64,000 nt of DNA, taken from NCBI GenBank assembly GCA_002110485.1, contig MOWL01000046.1, positions 682,001-746,000 on the forward strand, written 5' to 3'. The translations under genes were made by a program, and so were the position numbers. The number at the start of each line of letters is the position of its first letter. Position 1 is the first letter of the stretch. This stretch comes from Emergomyces orientalis. Its lineage: Eukaryota; Ascomycota; Eurotiomycetes; Onygenales; Ajellomycetaceae. The notes beneath the pieces were generated by a model that worked only from the letters and a program-made list of their open reading frames with translations, was not told the DNA's origin and made no database searches. Positions 23,292 to 36,360 of the stretch are shown here, piece after piece.

Positions 23292-25410
23292 ATGGAGTTA
23301 AGCGAGTCAAAGCCTAAAGACCATGGAGAGGGTGATGAGCCTATCAAGACGTTGGGCAATGAGAAGCTGGTTGATATATTGGTACACTCCAAGCCCAACT
23401 GGCTGGGAAGTGGGTATCTCCGCATGTATCTCTTCTGCGCCCTCGTCTTTCTAACATCAACTATGAACGGTAAGCAGTTTTGGTTAAAAGAAGTACAATA
23501 GTTTATTGGGCGAAGTGGTGTCTGAAAGAGCTAACTCAGCCATTGTCATTGTTATCTTTAGGACTTGATGGCAGCTTGATGGGCAGTATAAACACTCTCC
23601 CCAACTACGTCAAGTACTATGACCTCCCGCCGACAGGCAATACTGGCACAGGGATTGTCTTCGCGATTTTCAATGTACAGAACCCCTCCCCCACACATGC
23701 GTGGATTTACAATCATTTTCTAAGACACAAACACTAGGTTGGCCAAATGGTTGGCGCGCTCTTTATATGGATAGCGGACTGGCAAGGCCGACGGCTACCT
23801 ATTTTCCTTGGCTGCTTTGGAGTCTGTATCGCGACTATCGTGACAGCTCTAGCTCCTACTCTAGGTGTATTCATTGGCGGTCGGTTTTTACTATCCTTTT
23901 TTGCCATAATCGCCTGCACAGCAGCACCGCTATACATTATCGAGGTTGCACCGCCCCAATACCGTGCGACGGTTGCGGGGATGTATAACACATTCTACTA
24001 CGTGGTTGGTAGCTTCATCCCTTTGTACACTTTCTGTACCCCGAATTATCGGTTAACACCAGCATGACCCGTTATAGGGCTCCATAATTGCTACCTCCTC
24101 CGTTTATGGGAGCCATAAACACCTTGCACACAGGGGGAACAGTGACTGGCGTGTCCCTTTGTGGATTCAAATGCTTTGTCCCGGCATCGTGTGTTTAGGA
24201 ATTTGGTTCTGCCCAGAATCTCCTAGATGGTATGTGGAATATATGATCTTTATGAAAGTATCAGCAAACTAAATCCAATACCAGGTTGATTGGGAAGGAA
24301 CGAGGTGATGAAGCAAGGGCCATATTGGCCAAATATCACGCAAACGGCGATTCCAACCACCCTTTGGTTAGACTTGAAATGGACGAAATGGCCGAGTCTT
24401 TAAGAAAAGAAGGCATGTTGACCTGGCGAAACTTTTTTGATATCCGGGTACTATTCAAGTCTCGTTCTCGCCGGTATAGGATGATGCTGAATATCTCATT
24501 TTCGTGGTTTGGGCAATTCTCTGGTAACAAGTATGTTCCAACAGCCACAAGGCATCCCAAGACAAGAAAGAAGCTTTTTGAGGAAATTTTTATATTTTGC
24601 TGACACCGGAGACCTCACTATTAAGCGTTGCATCTTACTACCTACCCTACCTCCTTGAAAATGTTGGAGTGACCGATACCGACACTAAACTCCTCCTCAA
24701 CATCGTTTACGCCATCACAGGATGGATCCCTGCCATGATAGGAGCACGTTGTCACGATGTAATCGGGCGGCGCAAGATGTTACTTGGCTGTACAGGGGGC
24801 ATGGCCGTTTGCCTTGCAATTGCTGCAGGTACGGCAGCCGGTTATACCAACACTGGAAGTAAAACGTCATCATCCGCCTCGATCGCATTTATCTATATAT
24901 TTGGCTCAGTGTTTGCATTCGCATTCACATCGATGCAGCCCATATATCCTGGTGAGGTTATGTCAAACGATATGAGAGGCAAGGGAATGGGGGTTTACCA
25001 GCTAACTGCTGGTGCTGCGGGATTTGTTAACACATTTGCGGCGCCGGTTGCATTGAATAATGTGAGTAATCTATCTACCTACTCTCTCTTCTCGTTGCCA
25101 TCAACACATGCTACCCCATATGCTTCCTGCTCCTTTTCTTACTCCCCACTCTCCCCACTCTACCAAAGGTCTAACAAAGAAACACCAATAGATCAAATAT
25201 TGGTTCTATGTCTTCTTCGTCTTTTGGGATCTGTTTGAATTTGTGTTTATATATGTCTTCTTCGTGGAGACCAAAGGACGTACACTAGAGGAGCTTGATG
25301 AAGTATTTGAAGCACCTAACCCACGGAAAGCCAGTACGGCACCTATTATCTTGCGGCGACATCTTCCTGTTGAAGGTGATGAAGAGAGGAAGCACGACCC
25401 TACCGTTTAA
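23292..25410 (+). CDS. MFS sugar transporter (hexose/lactose-permease type)
   Basis: Exons 23292-23469, 23562-23674, 23738-24004, 24078-24229, 24285-24530, 24626-25061 and 25192-25410; 536 residues, in frame. Sugar-porter signatures in order: DGSLMGSINTLPNY, ADWQGRRLP (motif A), IIEVAPPQYRATVAGMYN, PESPRWLIGKERGDEARAIL, CHDVIGRRKML, YPGEVMSNDMRGKGMG and VETKGRTLEELDEVFE near the C-terminus. Twelve membrane segments are expected. Intron 3 needs the weak donor GTTGGT at 24005, because the nearby GTAGCT donor breaks frame; the spliced text YYV-GSIIATSSVYG then matches the family. It should import a mono- or disaccharide at the plasma membrane; the exact sugar cannot be told. Confidence 0.88.
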
Positions 25411-26220
25411 TATTATGTGCCCGCAGCCACTAAACGGATGGAGTTGGAAACCCAGTACGGAGGTACCGAGACATAAATACTGAAGGCGTGCTCGGTTGCA
25501 CTGACAAACAAGGATATCCTGTGCTCAAATAACAGATACCAGTGTACTTCCGGCATTAATTTTGATATCCAATTTCAAGCGATCTCACTTTCCTGAGGTA
25601 CCAGGAAATTCTTTCCTGACAGTGTCCTCATTCTTACACGGTGTCAATATAAATGAATGACCACTCTCTGCTATTCAGCCTATATGTGCTGGCTAATTCT
25701 GTAACTACATAAACAGAAAAGTTATAGTGGTGGCGGGACGCACATGAATTCTTCTTGTGCTTTACCATCTATCATACCCTACATGACTGGGGATATTTGC
25801 TTGAAATATTTCATTGTGTTTGTACTGTACGAATATTTCCAGTCGTCGATTTTAGTTTTAGTGGATTATCAATTCCACCATTCTGAATACAGCATTCTGA
25901 ACTTAGCCCTCGATTGTCCAACAATAGTCTCATTGGTTTTAAATCAATTTTGTCGTCTATTTTATAGTTGTTTCGCTTGAAAACTGTTCGGCAGCCTCAT
26001 AATCTTTCTAGCATGTTACGGTTTTTGGTAGGATGGTATCACTCAAAGAAACAAATTAAATTATTAGCAGTTCTACACTTTTCCTTGCTATCATGATAAC
26101 AGCTCTTCCGAGCATCCCAGCCAAACTCCATATCTTCCGGCAGCACAGTTTATTGTATCTTTTGCTTCCCAAAATGCCAATTTCCAGGACGCCATTGTCA
26201 AATCCTCGTGTATACCGTCA
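25411..26220. other. Intergenic, convergent 3' ends
   Basis: Space between the sugar porter stop and the phosphoesterase stop. AT-rich, no recognisable coding frame. Confidence 0.4.
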
Positions 26221-28831
26221 TTAATCATAATATGTAACACTTACCACCTTGAACGCCTCCCTCTTCTCCCCAACACGGACATTCCCTTCCCCATCAACAT
26301 TAATATACCTGGAAGGGTTACCTGTGCCACTACCACTGGCGCCGCCGCCGGTAGACGATGACGCATACGCTATCGAATAGCCCCGCTTCTCTCCCTTCTC
26401 ATCCCAATTCCCGGCAGAAAACAAAATATCCACTGGCACCGCCTCCGCTCTCGTAGAAACTTGCCTTCCCTCCCGCCCCAACCAAACCTCCCTATCAAAA
26501 CTCGACACCAAAAACGGACCCGACTGGTTCGTCGCAATGACCTCGGTGTCGGTACTATTATTGTTATAGTAATGGATTACCCACCGGGCATTTTGAGGGC
26601 GGTATTTATCCTTTTCATGCTTTTCATTCTTAGAGGGGGACTCTTGTGATGGTATTGTCGTTATTGTAAATGCATTATTATTTTCGTTTTGAGTGAGGAG
26701 GTTATGGGTTAGTAGACGGCCGTTTTCACTTTCGAAGACGAGATAGCGTCCTTCGGTCAGTTGTCCCGTGCATATCTTATAGCCCGCTTCGACAATATTA
26801 GGGAGTGTAGCGGGCTGGGAAGAATAAGGGGGAGGGGGTCTTGGGTCAGGGAACTGTGATTCACAGAACGCTGAGCCGTCGAATTCGCCGCGGGAGTCGC
26901 GGTGCGGAGGTCTTGGTTTTGGGATGTCGGGTACGGAGAGGTCAGGCTAAATAGATATACCACATGATAATTAAGCAAACAGAATATATATAAATGTTTG
27001 GGGTATAGTAAAATATCATCATGCTTCTGAGGAGTATTTCGGGACATACGTTCTCGAAATCCAGTGCATTTAGGAGATTTGCCATATTTTGCCTCCTCCA
27101 GGGGACCATCTCGTCTGTCCTGATGTTATCAAACCCTTTTGCAGTAAGCCATTCTTCAATAAAAAGGATTTGCGAGTTGTGGTCTGCGTGTTCGGTAAAG
27201 ATGTGGCCACCACGGGTCCAGGGGGAGACGATGTAAAAGGGAACCCGGACTCCTGTTATTATTTGTTTTTTCATTAATAAGGGGTTGGTTCGCTAGCGAT
27301 TGTATATTTTTGGATTAACATTATAAGGAAGTACGAACCAGGGCCGGTGTATATGTTTCCAAAAAGATCATATGGGTCCTCCATCCATTCACCGGGTGTA
27401 TTTTCTGGGGAGTGGTAAGGAGGGACATGATCTCCCCAACCACCAGATTCTGCGAATTCGGTCAGCTTGATGCATCGATATAGCTTCGATCGTTGAAGGG
27501 AGAAATATTATACCATCGTAACTAATCATGAGCAGACTTTTACCATAATGTGGTCCCTTAACCACTGCATCTAGGATCTTGTGCTGCAACCAGCCTCCGT
27601 CAGAAGGAGAATATGGTGCATGTTCGGACAGCTCTCGTGGGCCGACGATAAAGCTAACTTGCGGTAGGGTACCTAGGGCAGCATCCGCGTAGAAAGCATC
27701 CAAGCCCAAATACGCCATTCCTTTCTGTGATAATGCTGAGTCTGACGACGCATTCTGGAACTGCTCGAACCAGGCTAATGGGTTGTCATCAAAATTATCT
27801 ACCCCTTGATAAACCTGCCAGGAAACGCCCGCAGCTTCATATATGTCAAATATTGTTTTCCATTTGAGAGGGTAGCAGTTGAGATTGGGAGCCTCGCACC
27901 CTAGTTATTAGTTTAGCTCAAAATTCAACCGCTGAGCAGATTTTCCCCAGAAAAACTCACCTGGAGTTTCGGTATTATCTATATATACACCTCCTTCATC
28001 TGGCGACTGCGGGCTGCCGGGAACGTTGATGCTCCCACTAACCAAAGTGACTCGATTCGGGTTGGTTGCAGTGATTTGCGATTCCTACCTCACTATCAGT
28101 TTCCAGATGTTGCCTCCTAAAGGATGAGTGAGGGCACACACTTGATACATATCGCCGACAGTCCAACCTTCTGCAATGGCAAACTGAACAGGTAGGTCCT
28201 GTCGTTTTAGATAACCCCAACTCCATGGCGTATTGTTCCTTGCCCATCCATCATTGAGTCCGCCGTTAATGGAGGCGTGATTTTCTGTATAACCATTACT
28301 TCCAGCAGCCATGCACTGTATGGCTTGTGACCAGTTTCCCCCCAGATATCCTAAGTACCACGGAAGTAGCGTTTCTGTGTCATTTGACATGTTCGAATCA
28401 ACTGGCCTTTAAAAAGTAAGTATACTTCATTCCTATGTAGTCTGGTGGCTGGTGACTGACTGGTACCACACGGGACGGCCATTTGGGTTAATCTGTACGT
28501 TGGGATCATGGTATCCTCTTGCGCCCGCCATAGTCCCGAAATACTTGCAATTCAGTTAGTATCTGTACACTGGATATCAATATCGTTGCATAGGAGCATA
28601 CTGTGTCCCAGGACCGATTTTCCTGCATAAATATGATGACATGGTCGATGTCCTTTAAACTTCGAACCGCTTCGGCGCGGTCAATTAATAAAATTAAGAG
28701 GATCGCTGTTAGCAGTCCAGCGAACTATATGGCAAAGCCTATGGTCAGCAAAAAGAATATCAGAAGTCTAACAAGAAGCCGTAACGTACTGCAGCAATAG
28801 CTAATCCTATTTTCACAAAACGAGCAGCCAT
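26221..28831 (-). CDS. Membrane-anchored phospholipase C-type phosphoesterase (PF04185 family)
   Basis: Nine exons (28831-28790, 28724-28602, 28543-28461, 28406-28142, 28084-27961, 27900-27514, 27449-27339, 27252-27050, 26946-26221); 687 residues, every junction in frame. The N-terminus is a short cytosolic/signal-anchor segment with a hydrophobic stretch at about 8-28. The phosphoesterase domain begins with DHVIIFMQENRSWDTYFGT (Glu49, Asn50), the metal-site motif of non-haemolytic phospholipases C and acid phosphatases. It continues through NHASINGG, IVGPRELSEHAPYSP, ESGGWGDHVPP, VPFYIVSPWTRGG and EHADHNSQILFIEEW. The last 230 residues form a beta-rich C-terminal extension like that of bacterial PLC-N enzymes. 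Expected activity is cleavage of phosphatidylcholine or related phospholipid head groups outside the cytoplasm. Its start is 600 bases from the divergent multicopper oxidase. Confidence 0.87.
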
Positions 28832-29430
28832 CTCCCGCAGCTCTGAGAGACCAAAATGGTGTACTTTCCAGTGTTAACAGACGGAAGGAGCATGGATTTC
28901 TGAGGAAAGGAAAATATGGATGTAGCCATACGCCCCGTGAATAGCTTAAGTCGAGATCATAATCGTTCCACTGGAGGGAGGGGGGGAGGACAAGACTTTC
29001 TATAATTGACTTCCGCCTCCTCCCGCTGATCAATCAATACCATTTCTACTGTAGCTCAGCTGGATAGAGGTAGAGCGCAAGAGCAAGCACACGTACGCAA
29101 AATCTGGGCATACCCAAACTAAGGCATACAGCCTCCATTTTGAAACTGTTTCCAAGAAAGCTAAGAAGCTCTATCCCAAACGTCAGGGGTGTCAGGTTGG
29201 GTGGCTTGCTCTTCGAGGTGGCGGTGCAAGCAAGCAACCTGGATAAACTCAACCCCTCAGCAAAGATAAAAGGGCAGCTTGCGGCCACCAACTCCTCGTA
29301 ACGCCAGGAAGCCAAGCAAACTGATTCATTATCTATGTAATGTTGTTTGTGTGTGACTCCATACCTGTGTCAGCTTTGTTTTAACCCCGGTAGGTGGCCC
29401 TATCTCCATCGGCTTTAACAGAGTTTCCGG
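28832..29430. promoter_or_regulatory. Divergent promoter, phosphoesterase / multicopper oxidase
   Basis: 599 bases between two start codons facing away from each other. A short stretch near 29051-29085 resembles a tRNA A-box region but has no matching B-box. No gene seen inside. Confidence 0.45.
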
Positions 29431-31933
29431 ATGGAGCGAACGTCCAGCAGCCGGAGGTTGCGCAAACCACGCGATGATCTCCAAGATCCTCCAAGAGTTT
29501 CGTCGCTACCAGCTCAAGCTAATACGGCAAGCCAAGGAGCAACCTGGTCCACAAGCTACTTGGCAACTGCCGTCATCTTCCTGATTTTGTTGGTAGGTTT
29601 CTTGGGAACTCTGAGGATCCCGAACTCTCCGAGTAATTTGCCGGAAGACCAGGTTCTAGGCCAATCGCTGCACCCTGGTACTCAAAAGCTGCATCCCGAG
29701 GCACACATTTATCGGCGTGCGACAACAATCCACCTCAACTGGACGGTGACTGCGGGCTATCGTCGTCCAGATGGGGTGCTAAAACGTATCTATCTTATAA
29801 ATGGTGCGTCTGCTGTCATTGTCCGGATCCGGGATGGATCACTAGCGCAATGCCGATCGATTGACTTCCATACCATGACTAGGTCATTTCCCAGGCCCTG
29901 TCATTGAAGCCCGATCTGGAGACCGTGTGATTGTTGATGTAAAAAACGGTTTGGAAAATGAAGGTGTTTCGGTGCATTGGCATGGCCTGCACATGAGAGG
30001 TGTTTAAACACTGAAAAACGCAGAAGACTTGCCCGTCGCTAATTTCGTGAAGATGCAAACCGAATGGATGGCACAACAGGGGTGACCCAGTGTGCTATTA
30101 ACCCCGGAGATTCCTTTCTCTACGATTTCACCATTTCCAATTCGCAAAGCGGAACCTATTGGTAGATTTAAGTCCCATGTTTATGTGTACATATATGCTT
30201 TTTGCAGCAACATACTGATGCCTTCTCAGGTATCATGCTCATTCCGGGTTGCAGAGAGCAGATGGATTGTACGGTGGATTAGTGATTCATCGCCCTACCA
30301 CAAAAGGTATTCGGGGAATTCAATACCGACACACGGGATCAGATATATTGAAGTATAAGTATCAAAAAGAAATCCTCTTACTAGTAGGGGACTGGTACCA
30401 TAGACCTGCGAACGATGTCCTGAAGTGGTACATGAGGGCAGCATCATATGGGAATGAAGTACTTCCCACCCCCCTTCCCCCAGGTATTTTAAATCTAAGC
30501 AAAACTAACAATAATATTTTCCAGCCTGTACCGGATTCTCTTCTTATCAATGGAGGTGGTCACTTCGATTGTGCTATGGCAGTCCCCGCGCGTCCTATAG
30601 ATTGTTCCGGTGAAAATCCCGTACCTCACTTTGTATTAGACCCTACCCAGTCATACCGAGTCCGGGTCGTGAATACCGGGTTGGCATTCTCTCCTAAATC
30701 TTAGGAAAGAACAGAACTTTCTCTAATGTGATAATTTAGGTCTCTTGCCGGGATTTCACTTGGTTTTTCTCAAGGGTATCTAAGCCTTATCCACGTTGAC
30801 GGAGGCTTGGATGTGCAGCAGTTAAACCAGCTAAAAACGCCCAATTCAAAATCCATTGGAGTCCTCTATCCGGGCCAACGAGTAGATTTTATTCTACGAC
30901 ATCCTGGGAATGCTCGCGCAGAATCTTCCCTCACTGTGGAATTGGATCCTGAGTAGGAACAAAACCTCATCTAAAATATCCTCTCCTTTTATTCCTCAGC
31001 TGACAATATTCAGATGCTTTAAATACCCCAACCCAGCACTTACTTATCGCCAAACCTTTCCGATATACACCACTAATCCAAATAACATGAAAAAATACAT
31101 TCCACAGCCCCTATCCCTCCCTTCAACTCATCACATCGACCTCACGCAAATATCATCCACTCCACCTCTCCTCTCCGGCCTTCCACCTGAAGCCCAGCAG
31201 ACCTACGTCATATATACTAAAATATCCCAAATGTCCAAGAACCAGAACATGCCCTTTGGCTATTTTAATCAGACGTCATGGCGTCCGCAATCCGACCCTC
31301 CATATCCTCTAGTCGCTCTTGATCCACACCATTGGGATAAAAACCAGTTCGCAATTTCGACAGGGAGTAAGCCTGTCTGGGTCGATCTCGTCGTTAATAA
31401 TCTGGACGAGGGACCACATCCGTTTCATCTTGTAAGGCGGTTTCAAACATCCATCTTCTTGATCTCCTAGCGTCAGCCCTGAAATTATCCCCTTCACCCC
31501 CCAACCCGCATCCATATCCATCAACCCCTTTAACCAAACCCTCCACAATAATCCAATATTGATACCAACACACACCAAAATAAACAAAAAATAGCACGGC
31601 CACGACTTCTTCATTCTCACTGTTCATTCCTCAACTCGCGGTTGGGGCTCATATAACCCGTTCAACCCTCATCAAGAGCATCAACAATACCGCCCCTCTT
31701 CGAATGACCTTGCCAAAGCTCTACTGCGAGATACGGTGCAGATTCCCCAGCGGGGCCATGCCGTCCTACGGTTTCGCGCTGATAATCCGGGCATCTGGCT
31801 ATTTCATTGCCATATCCTGTGGCATTTGGCAAGTGGGATGGCGATGGCGGTCGATGTTATGAACGGGTCTCACACAAGGAATGGCCACGGGCTGACTAGC
31901 GGGGGAGATATGGAGATGTGTCGGTATCTTTAG
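29431..31933 (+). CDS. Membrane-anchored multicopper oxidase (laccase/ferroxidase-like)
   Basis: Eight exons (29431-29803, 29883-29999, 30053-30161, 30230-30458, 30525-30679, 30740-30952, 31014-31431, 31595-31933); 650 residues, in frame. Type II topology: a basic cytosolic tail of about 41 residues, then one membrane segment (42-61). All four copper motifs are complete: HWHGLH (156-161), YHAHSG (201-206), HPFHLHGH (534-541) and HCHILWH (609-615). Cys610 is the type 1 ligand and Met620 sits at the axial position, which implies lower redox potential than Leu/Phe laccases. The enzyme should couple one-electron oxidation of phenols or metal ions to reduction of oxygen. Intron 5 uses a weak GTTGGC donor. 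The substrate is unknown: laccase-like, bilirubin-oxidase-like or Fe/Mn oxidation are all possible. Confidence 0.88.
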
Positions 31934-34077
31934 CTAAATTTGGCTATTTAATTTTCTTTTAATCTAAAGGAAAAAGGGAGAAGCAGTGAATAAGGAAAGA
32001 GAATAGGAATGGGAATGGGAACGGGAACGGGCGAAAACCTGGGCATAAACGCACCACCATTTAAATCCCTAGGTAGAGGACGACACTAGCGGTGCCTTTT
32101 CGGTCCTTAAATTGTGCTATCATAAAACTTTAAACCTTACATGAATTTCTCTCAGACTTATTTCATCCAGCCTCTCAAAAGAACAAGGCAGGAAAACGCT
32201 TTCGAGGCAGACAGGGGAAAACACTTTCTACGCATAGTGCGAATACGAAATGTGTACAGCATAGTATGCTTCAATATTTTCTAGATCTATTCTATTATGC
32301 AGCTGCTCCCCGACCCGAAACCATAATCGTTACACTGTCCGATAATCGGGCTACAGGTATCGGCAACTACGGGGGTGAGTCTTGGCCTAGGTTCTCCTTT
32401 TCTCGGTTCTATTTCTCTGTTTCACAGAATACCCAACAATCATTTTCCTCTTTTGAGAATGATGGACTAGTTTCAGTTTATGTGACAACACAACGACTCC
32501 AAGTCAATATTCAGTGAGCTTCTCAACTTCATCCAATTGGGTATAGAATCCTGAGAGGAGAACTGCCTGTTTTGGTCGTATTTTCAGAGGAGGTATAAAT
32601 CAGGCGAGTCGAAAGTAATGCTCAGTAAGAATCTAGCATTGTTCTTTAACCGCTAGTCTAATTTTCATCCTCATGAACTCAAATTTCAATCGCTCTCCAG
32701 AAAACAAAATATTCCCGTTTTTAACATTCAACAAGTCATCGGTGGCTCACGTCTTGCAATGGAGAAGACATATCCTACAGCTCCCCTAGAACATAGGCCT
32801 ATTCCGGCTATACACAGGTTCTCCTATGTAGCATTCAACCCGTAGCGAAATCCTTCCACTGCAGAATTTTCGGGAACCAACACGGCAAAATCCCAGAAGC
32901 TATCGCTCTTTTCCCTCGCTCAATGCCACATATAGAATATCTGATTTGGCTGGATTTAACGATCTTCGATCTCATAAACCATGCCTGGCATGTGAGTGCT
33001 TTCTCATGCCGTGGATTTCGAATATTGGAAGGATGATGGGACAGATATATATCCGTTAGTTATCTACATCATCGATTTCGGCTACAGGTGGTAGACACTG
33101 CTACTTTGTCGACCTCCGCAGTAGATAGTTCATACTATATTTATCATCTTTGTCATTGTTGGCTCATGAAACCGCTCATATAGCTGGTAGGATTGTCTGG
33201 TTCGTGGCCATCGATCGTACTTGAAGGCGTAGTGGGCCGTTGGGTCGTACACCGCATATATTTTTTCTGGCGGCTGCTAGATGACGGAAAGGTATAAGTT
33301 ATCAGACAAAAGTGAAATTCAGCCTTCCTTATTGTCGCGTATCACGTTTTAACTTTTCGCGGCATCTCTAGTGTAATTGCACCAAGGCAGGTCGATACGC
33401 TCAAGAACAAAACATTGTACTGTACAAGCGCGATGACAAAGGTTGAAATGTCGTTAGCAGCTGCAATGACTCGCATCCTTTCGTCTCCTGGGTTTTGACG
33501 AGCGTGCGCCTAAGTATAAATCCCCTCAAAAAGAATCCAACAACGGGCAGAGAAGCCAAATGCGATAATGATGACAATGGATCCCCCTCCCAGCGTCTTA
33601 TTCCTGTGACCCCAGGAGAAATTTCGTGCCTCCAACTCTCGCCAATCCCCAGAGGCTTGCTAAATCCCGTGACATGCTGGCGTTGAATGTTTGGCTTTTT
33701 GCGTTCACCAGAGCCGAAAATAACCACTCTCACCGTCGTTGAGGATAGTGCTTCGCAGTGCCAGCTGGGGTATACTTTTTGACCTTACTACGGCCATAGC
33801 AAGCCGCATGTACCTGTGAAGACGTGAGTATTCTCTTCGGTGCTAGAGAGGAAAGAAGCAATTCTCAACTGTTTTACCGTCCTCTCAGCCCATGCAGGGT
33901 TATGCTGAGGGGAGCAGTTGATACTATCCTATATTTCTTGAGACAGCAAGACCCCATCTCGGCGACGCCATTTATTATGATTATGAGAGGCCCAAGATCA
34001 CTTCAAGTTTCAAGTTAATCTTCCTTCGAAATTTTGAATAATAGATTGTCCTCTACCTTTGATGAGAATTTTCGGCT
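31934..34077. other. Intergenic, 2.1 kb
   Basis: Between the oxidase stop and the ACS permease start. A short GGGAAT/GGGAAC tandem lies near 32005-32030. Open frames (for example 32266-32517, 33401-33733) show no signature. No transposon remnants recognised. Confidence 0.4.
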
Positions 34078-36360
34078 ATGGAAACGGCGGGTGTGAAGTC
34101 GGAAAGTCATGAGGCACCCATTGCTGCTCCATCGACGAACCTTGATGAGATGATGGTAGACCAAGCGGCAATTTATCTATGTCAAGTAGGGGAGTATCCA
34201 CCTCTTACACCCGAAGCAGAAAGGAAAATGGTTCGAAAAATTGATTGGATCGTGGTCCCAATGGTTAGTCAATCCAGCGCTCTTCAGAAATGGCTGAGCA
34301 AGAAATAGGCACTCATTCTTCCTGCTACGCGCATTGATCTGTCTTCTGCTAACAGTTTCTATGCCCTCTCGTTCTCAGCTCTTCCTTACCGCGACCCTCG
34401 GCGCCGTCGACAAAGTAGCATTAGGCACATCAGCACTGTATGGCTTAAGGGAAGACCTTAATCTCGAAGGCCAGGAATTTGCTTGGGCGGGATCGATTCT
34501 CCCAATTGGTGTATGTAGTTTTGGCCGAAGATGCTCAAGAAGCTGGATTTGGACAATATCTGACTATTGGTGAAGGGAATTGTTGGCATGTGGCCGTCGT
34601 CCTATTTGGTGCAGCGCTTCCCGCCCGCGAAGTATCTCTGCGTATGTTCAATGGGTTGGTCGTTAATGGCATTATTGATACCGGCCTGCAAATCCTCTGG
34701 AGGCCTGCTGACCCTGAGGTTTTTTATGGGTGCGTCTAGCCAATATTCGTCCATTGCATCGCAAGTTGTTTTTCCTCGAGCTGACTGTGTTTTCCACCAA
34801 TGCGTTCCTAAAAATCGTCGGGCTGATTCTGTCCAACAGGTTTCCTTGAGGCGGTAATAGTCCCTGGGATCTCTCTCATAATTGTAGGTTTCTATAAAAA
34901 GAACGAGCAACCTCCGCGAAATGCCCTTGTGTTTGCCGCTGCGAGTTCTGTCATCAATGGCTTCCTCTCATGGGCGGTGGGACATATTCCAGACTCCGCC
35001 CCGTTAGCAAAATGGCAGTACCTGTTTCTCATTACAGGTAGGAAAAGACTCGGCGGCGCAGCGACTGTTGTGAGAAGTGTAACTTATTTCAATATATAGG
35101 CTCGGTGTCTATGGCCTGGTCAGTGTTTGCCTTCGTTGCCATGCCTGATTCTCCCATGAGCGCCTTCTTCCTGAACCAACAGGAGAAATACCACGCGGTC
35201 CAGCGTTTGGCAGAAAACAGAACGGGAATAGTCAACAAGCACTGGAAATGGAAGCAGGCGGTCGAAGCAATCATCGACCCAAAAACGTGGCTGATTTTCT
35301 TTTTCAACATTGCAGTCAACGTTCCAAACGGAGGTAAATAAACCTGCCCTGCCAGCCTGAAAATTTTGCCACCCCCTAAATTTGGCGTAAATAACTACCG
35401 CCCCACAGACTCGAAAGCACATGATCTTACAACCTGGACAAAGAGGAAAATTAATAATCGTGCCCACCACTAACTCTATGGATACGAACTAGGTCTGATC
35501 ACGTTCGGTGGGATCATTATCAGGAACCTGGGGTTTTCAGCAATCCACAGCTCACTCCTAAACATGCCCACTGGTGTAATGTCGACGCTGTCAGCATTCG
35601 TGTTTTCGACCCTAGCTGCCTGGTGGTTCAACCGCCGCTGCTTGGTGACTATTTTTGCCTGCTGTGTGCCGATTTTGGGAGCCATCCTTGTCTATTCGAT
35701 CAAGAGAAGCAATATTGCCGGCCAGATCATTGGATTATACTGCGTCTGTAACCCGTTGTTTTGCTGGAGCAGAGATATGAACGAAGAAGGTTGAATAAAG
35801 CTACTGTAACTGACTGGTCAATTTTAATCCATCTAGCTGTATACATACTTTGGACCCTATGTGGTTGGTATGCAAGCCCTAAAGTCCCAATTGGGACCTC
35901 CTTGCCCTAACTGACATATCCCAATTGAATAAAGGCATCTCGCTCGCCCAAGCAAACACCGCCGGCCACACGAAGAAAGCAGTGCAATATTCAATCCTAT
36001 ACATAGGATATTGTGTCGGTGCGTCCGTTCATTTCGCTGTCGTTATGCCAACCTATCCTCTCCGTCACCAAAGTCAATGATACCATTCCAAAGCAAGTAA
36101 TAATACCTACCCAACAACCAGGAAACCTCATCGGGCCCCAAACTTTCCGCGAATCCCAGGCACCAGAATATACCGGCGGTTTTATCGCCATGCTGGCTAG
36201 CTACTGTGCCAGTATCGCACTAATGGCTGGTTACTGGGCGCTGGCTATCTGGGCCAACAAACGAGCTGACCAGAATCGCGGCCCAGAAAATGATGAACTA
36301 ACTAGCTTGTTCCAAGATGAGACTGATTTCCAGCAACAGAATTTTAAGTATACAACATGA
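34078..36360 (+). CDS. MFS anion:cation symporter (Dal5/allantoate permease type)
   Basis: Exons 34078-34263, 34379-34510, 34576-34729, 34840-35037, 35100-35333, 35493-35743, 35837-35867, 35935-36018 and 36122-36360; 502 residues, all in frame. Family text in order: KMVRKIDWIVVPM at the first membrane segment, TATLGAVDKVALGTSALYGL, VGMWPSSYLVQRFPPAKYL, FLEAVIVPG, MPDSPMSAFFLN, HWKWKQAVEAIIDPKTW, LLNMPTGVMSTL, YTYFGPYVVGISLAQANTAG and NLIGPQTFRESQAPEYTGG. These are hallmarks of the ACS family, whose members import allantoate, nicotinate, pantothenate or other organic anions at the plasma membrane; the substrate here is not predictable. Introns 2 (GTATGT, ends GAAG) and 6 (GTCTGT) are less standard but keep the family text. 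Exon 7 is only 31 bases. Confidence 0.87.

Noticed and set aside
29050..29090. tRNA A-box-like sequence (TAGCTCAGCTGG...)
   Set aside because: No B-box (GGTTCGANNCC) at the right distance and no acceptor stem.
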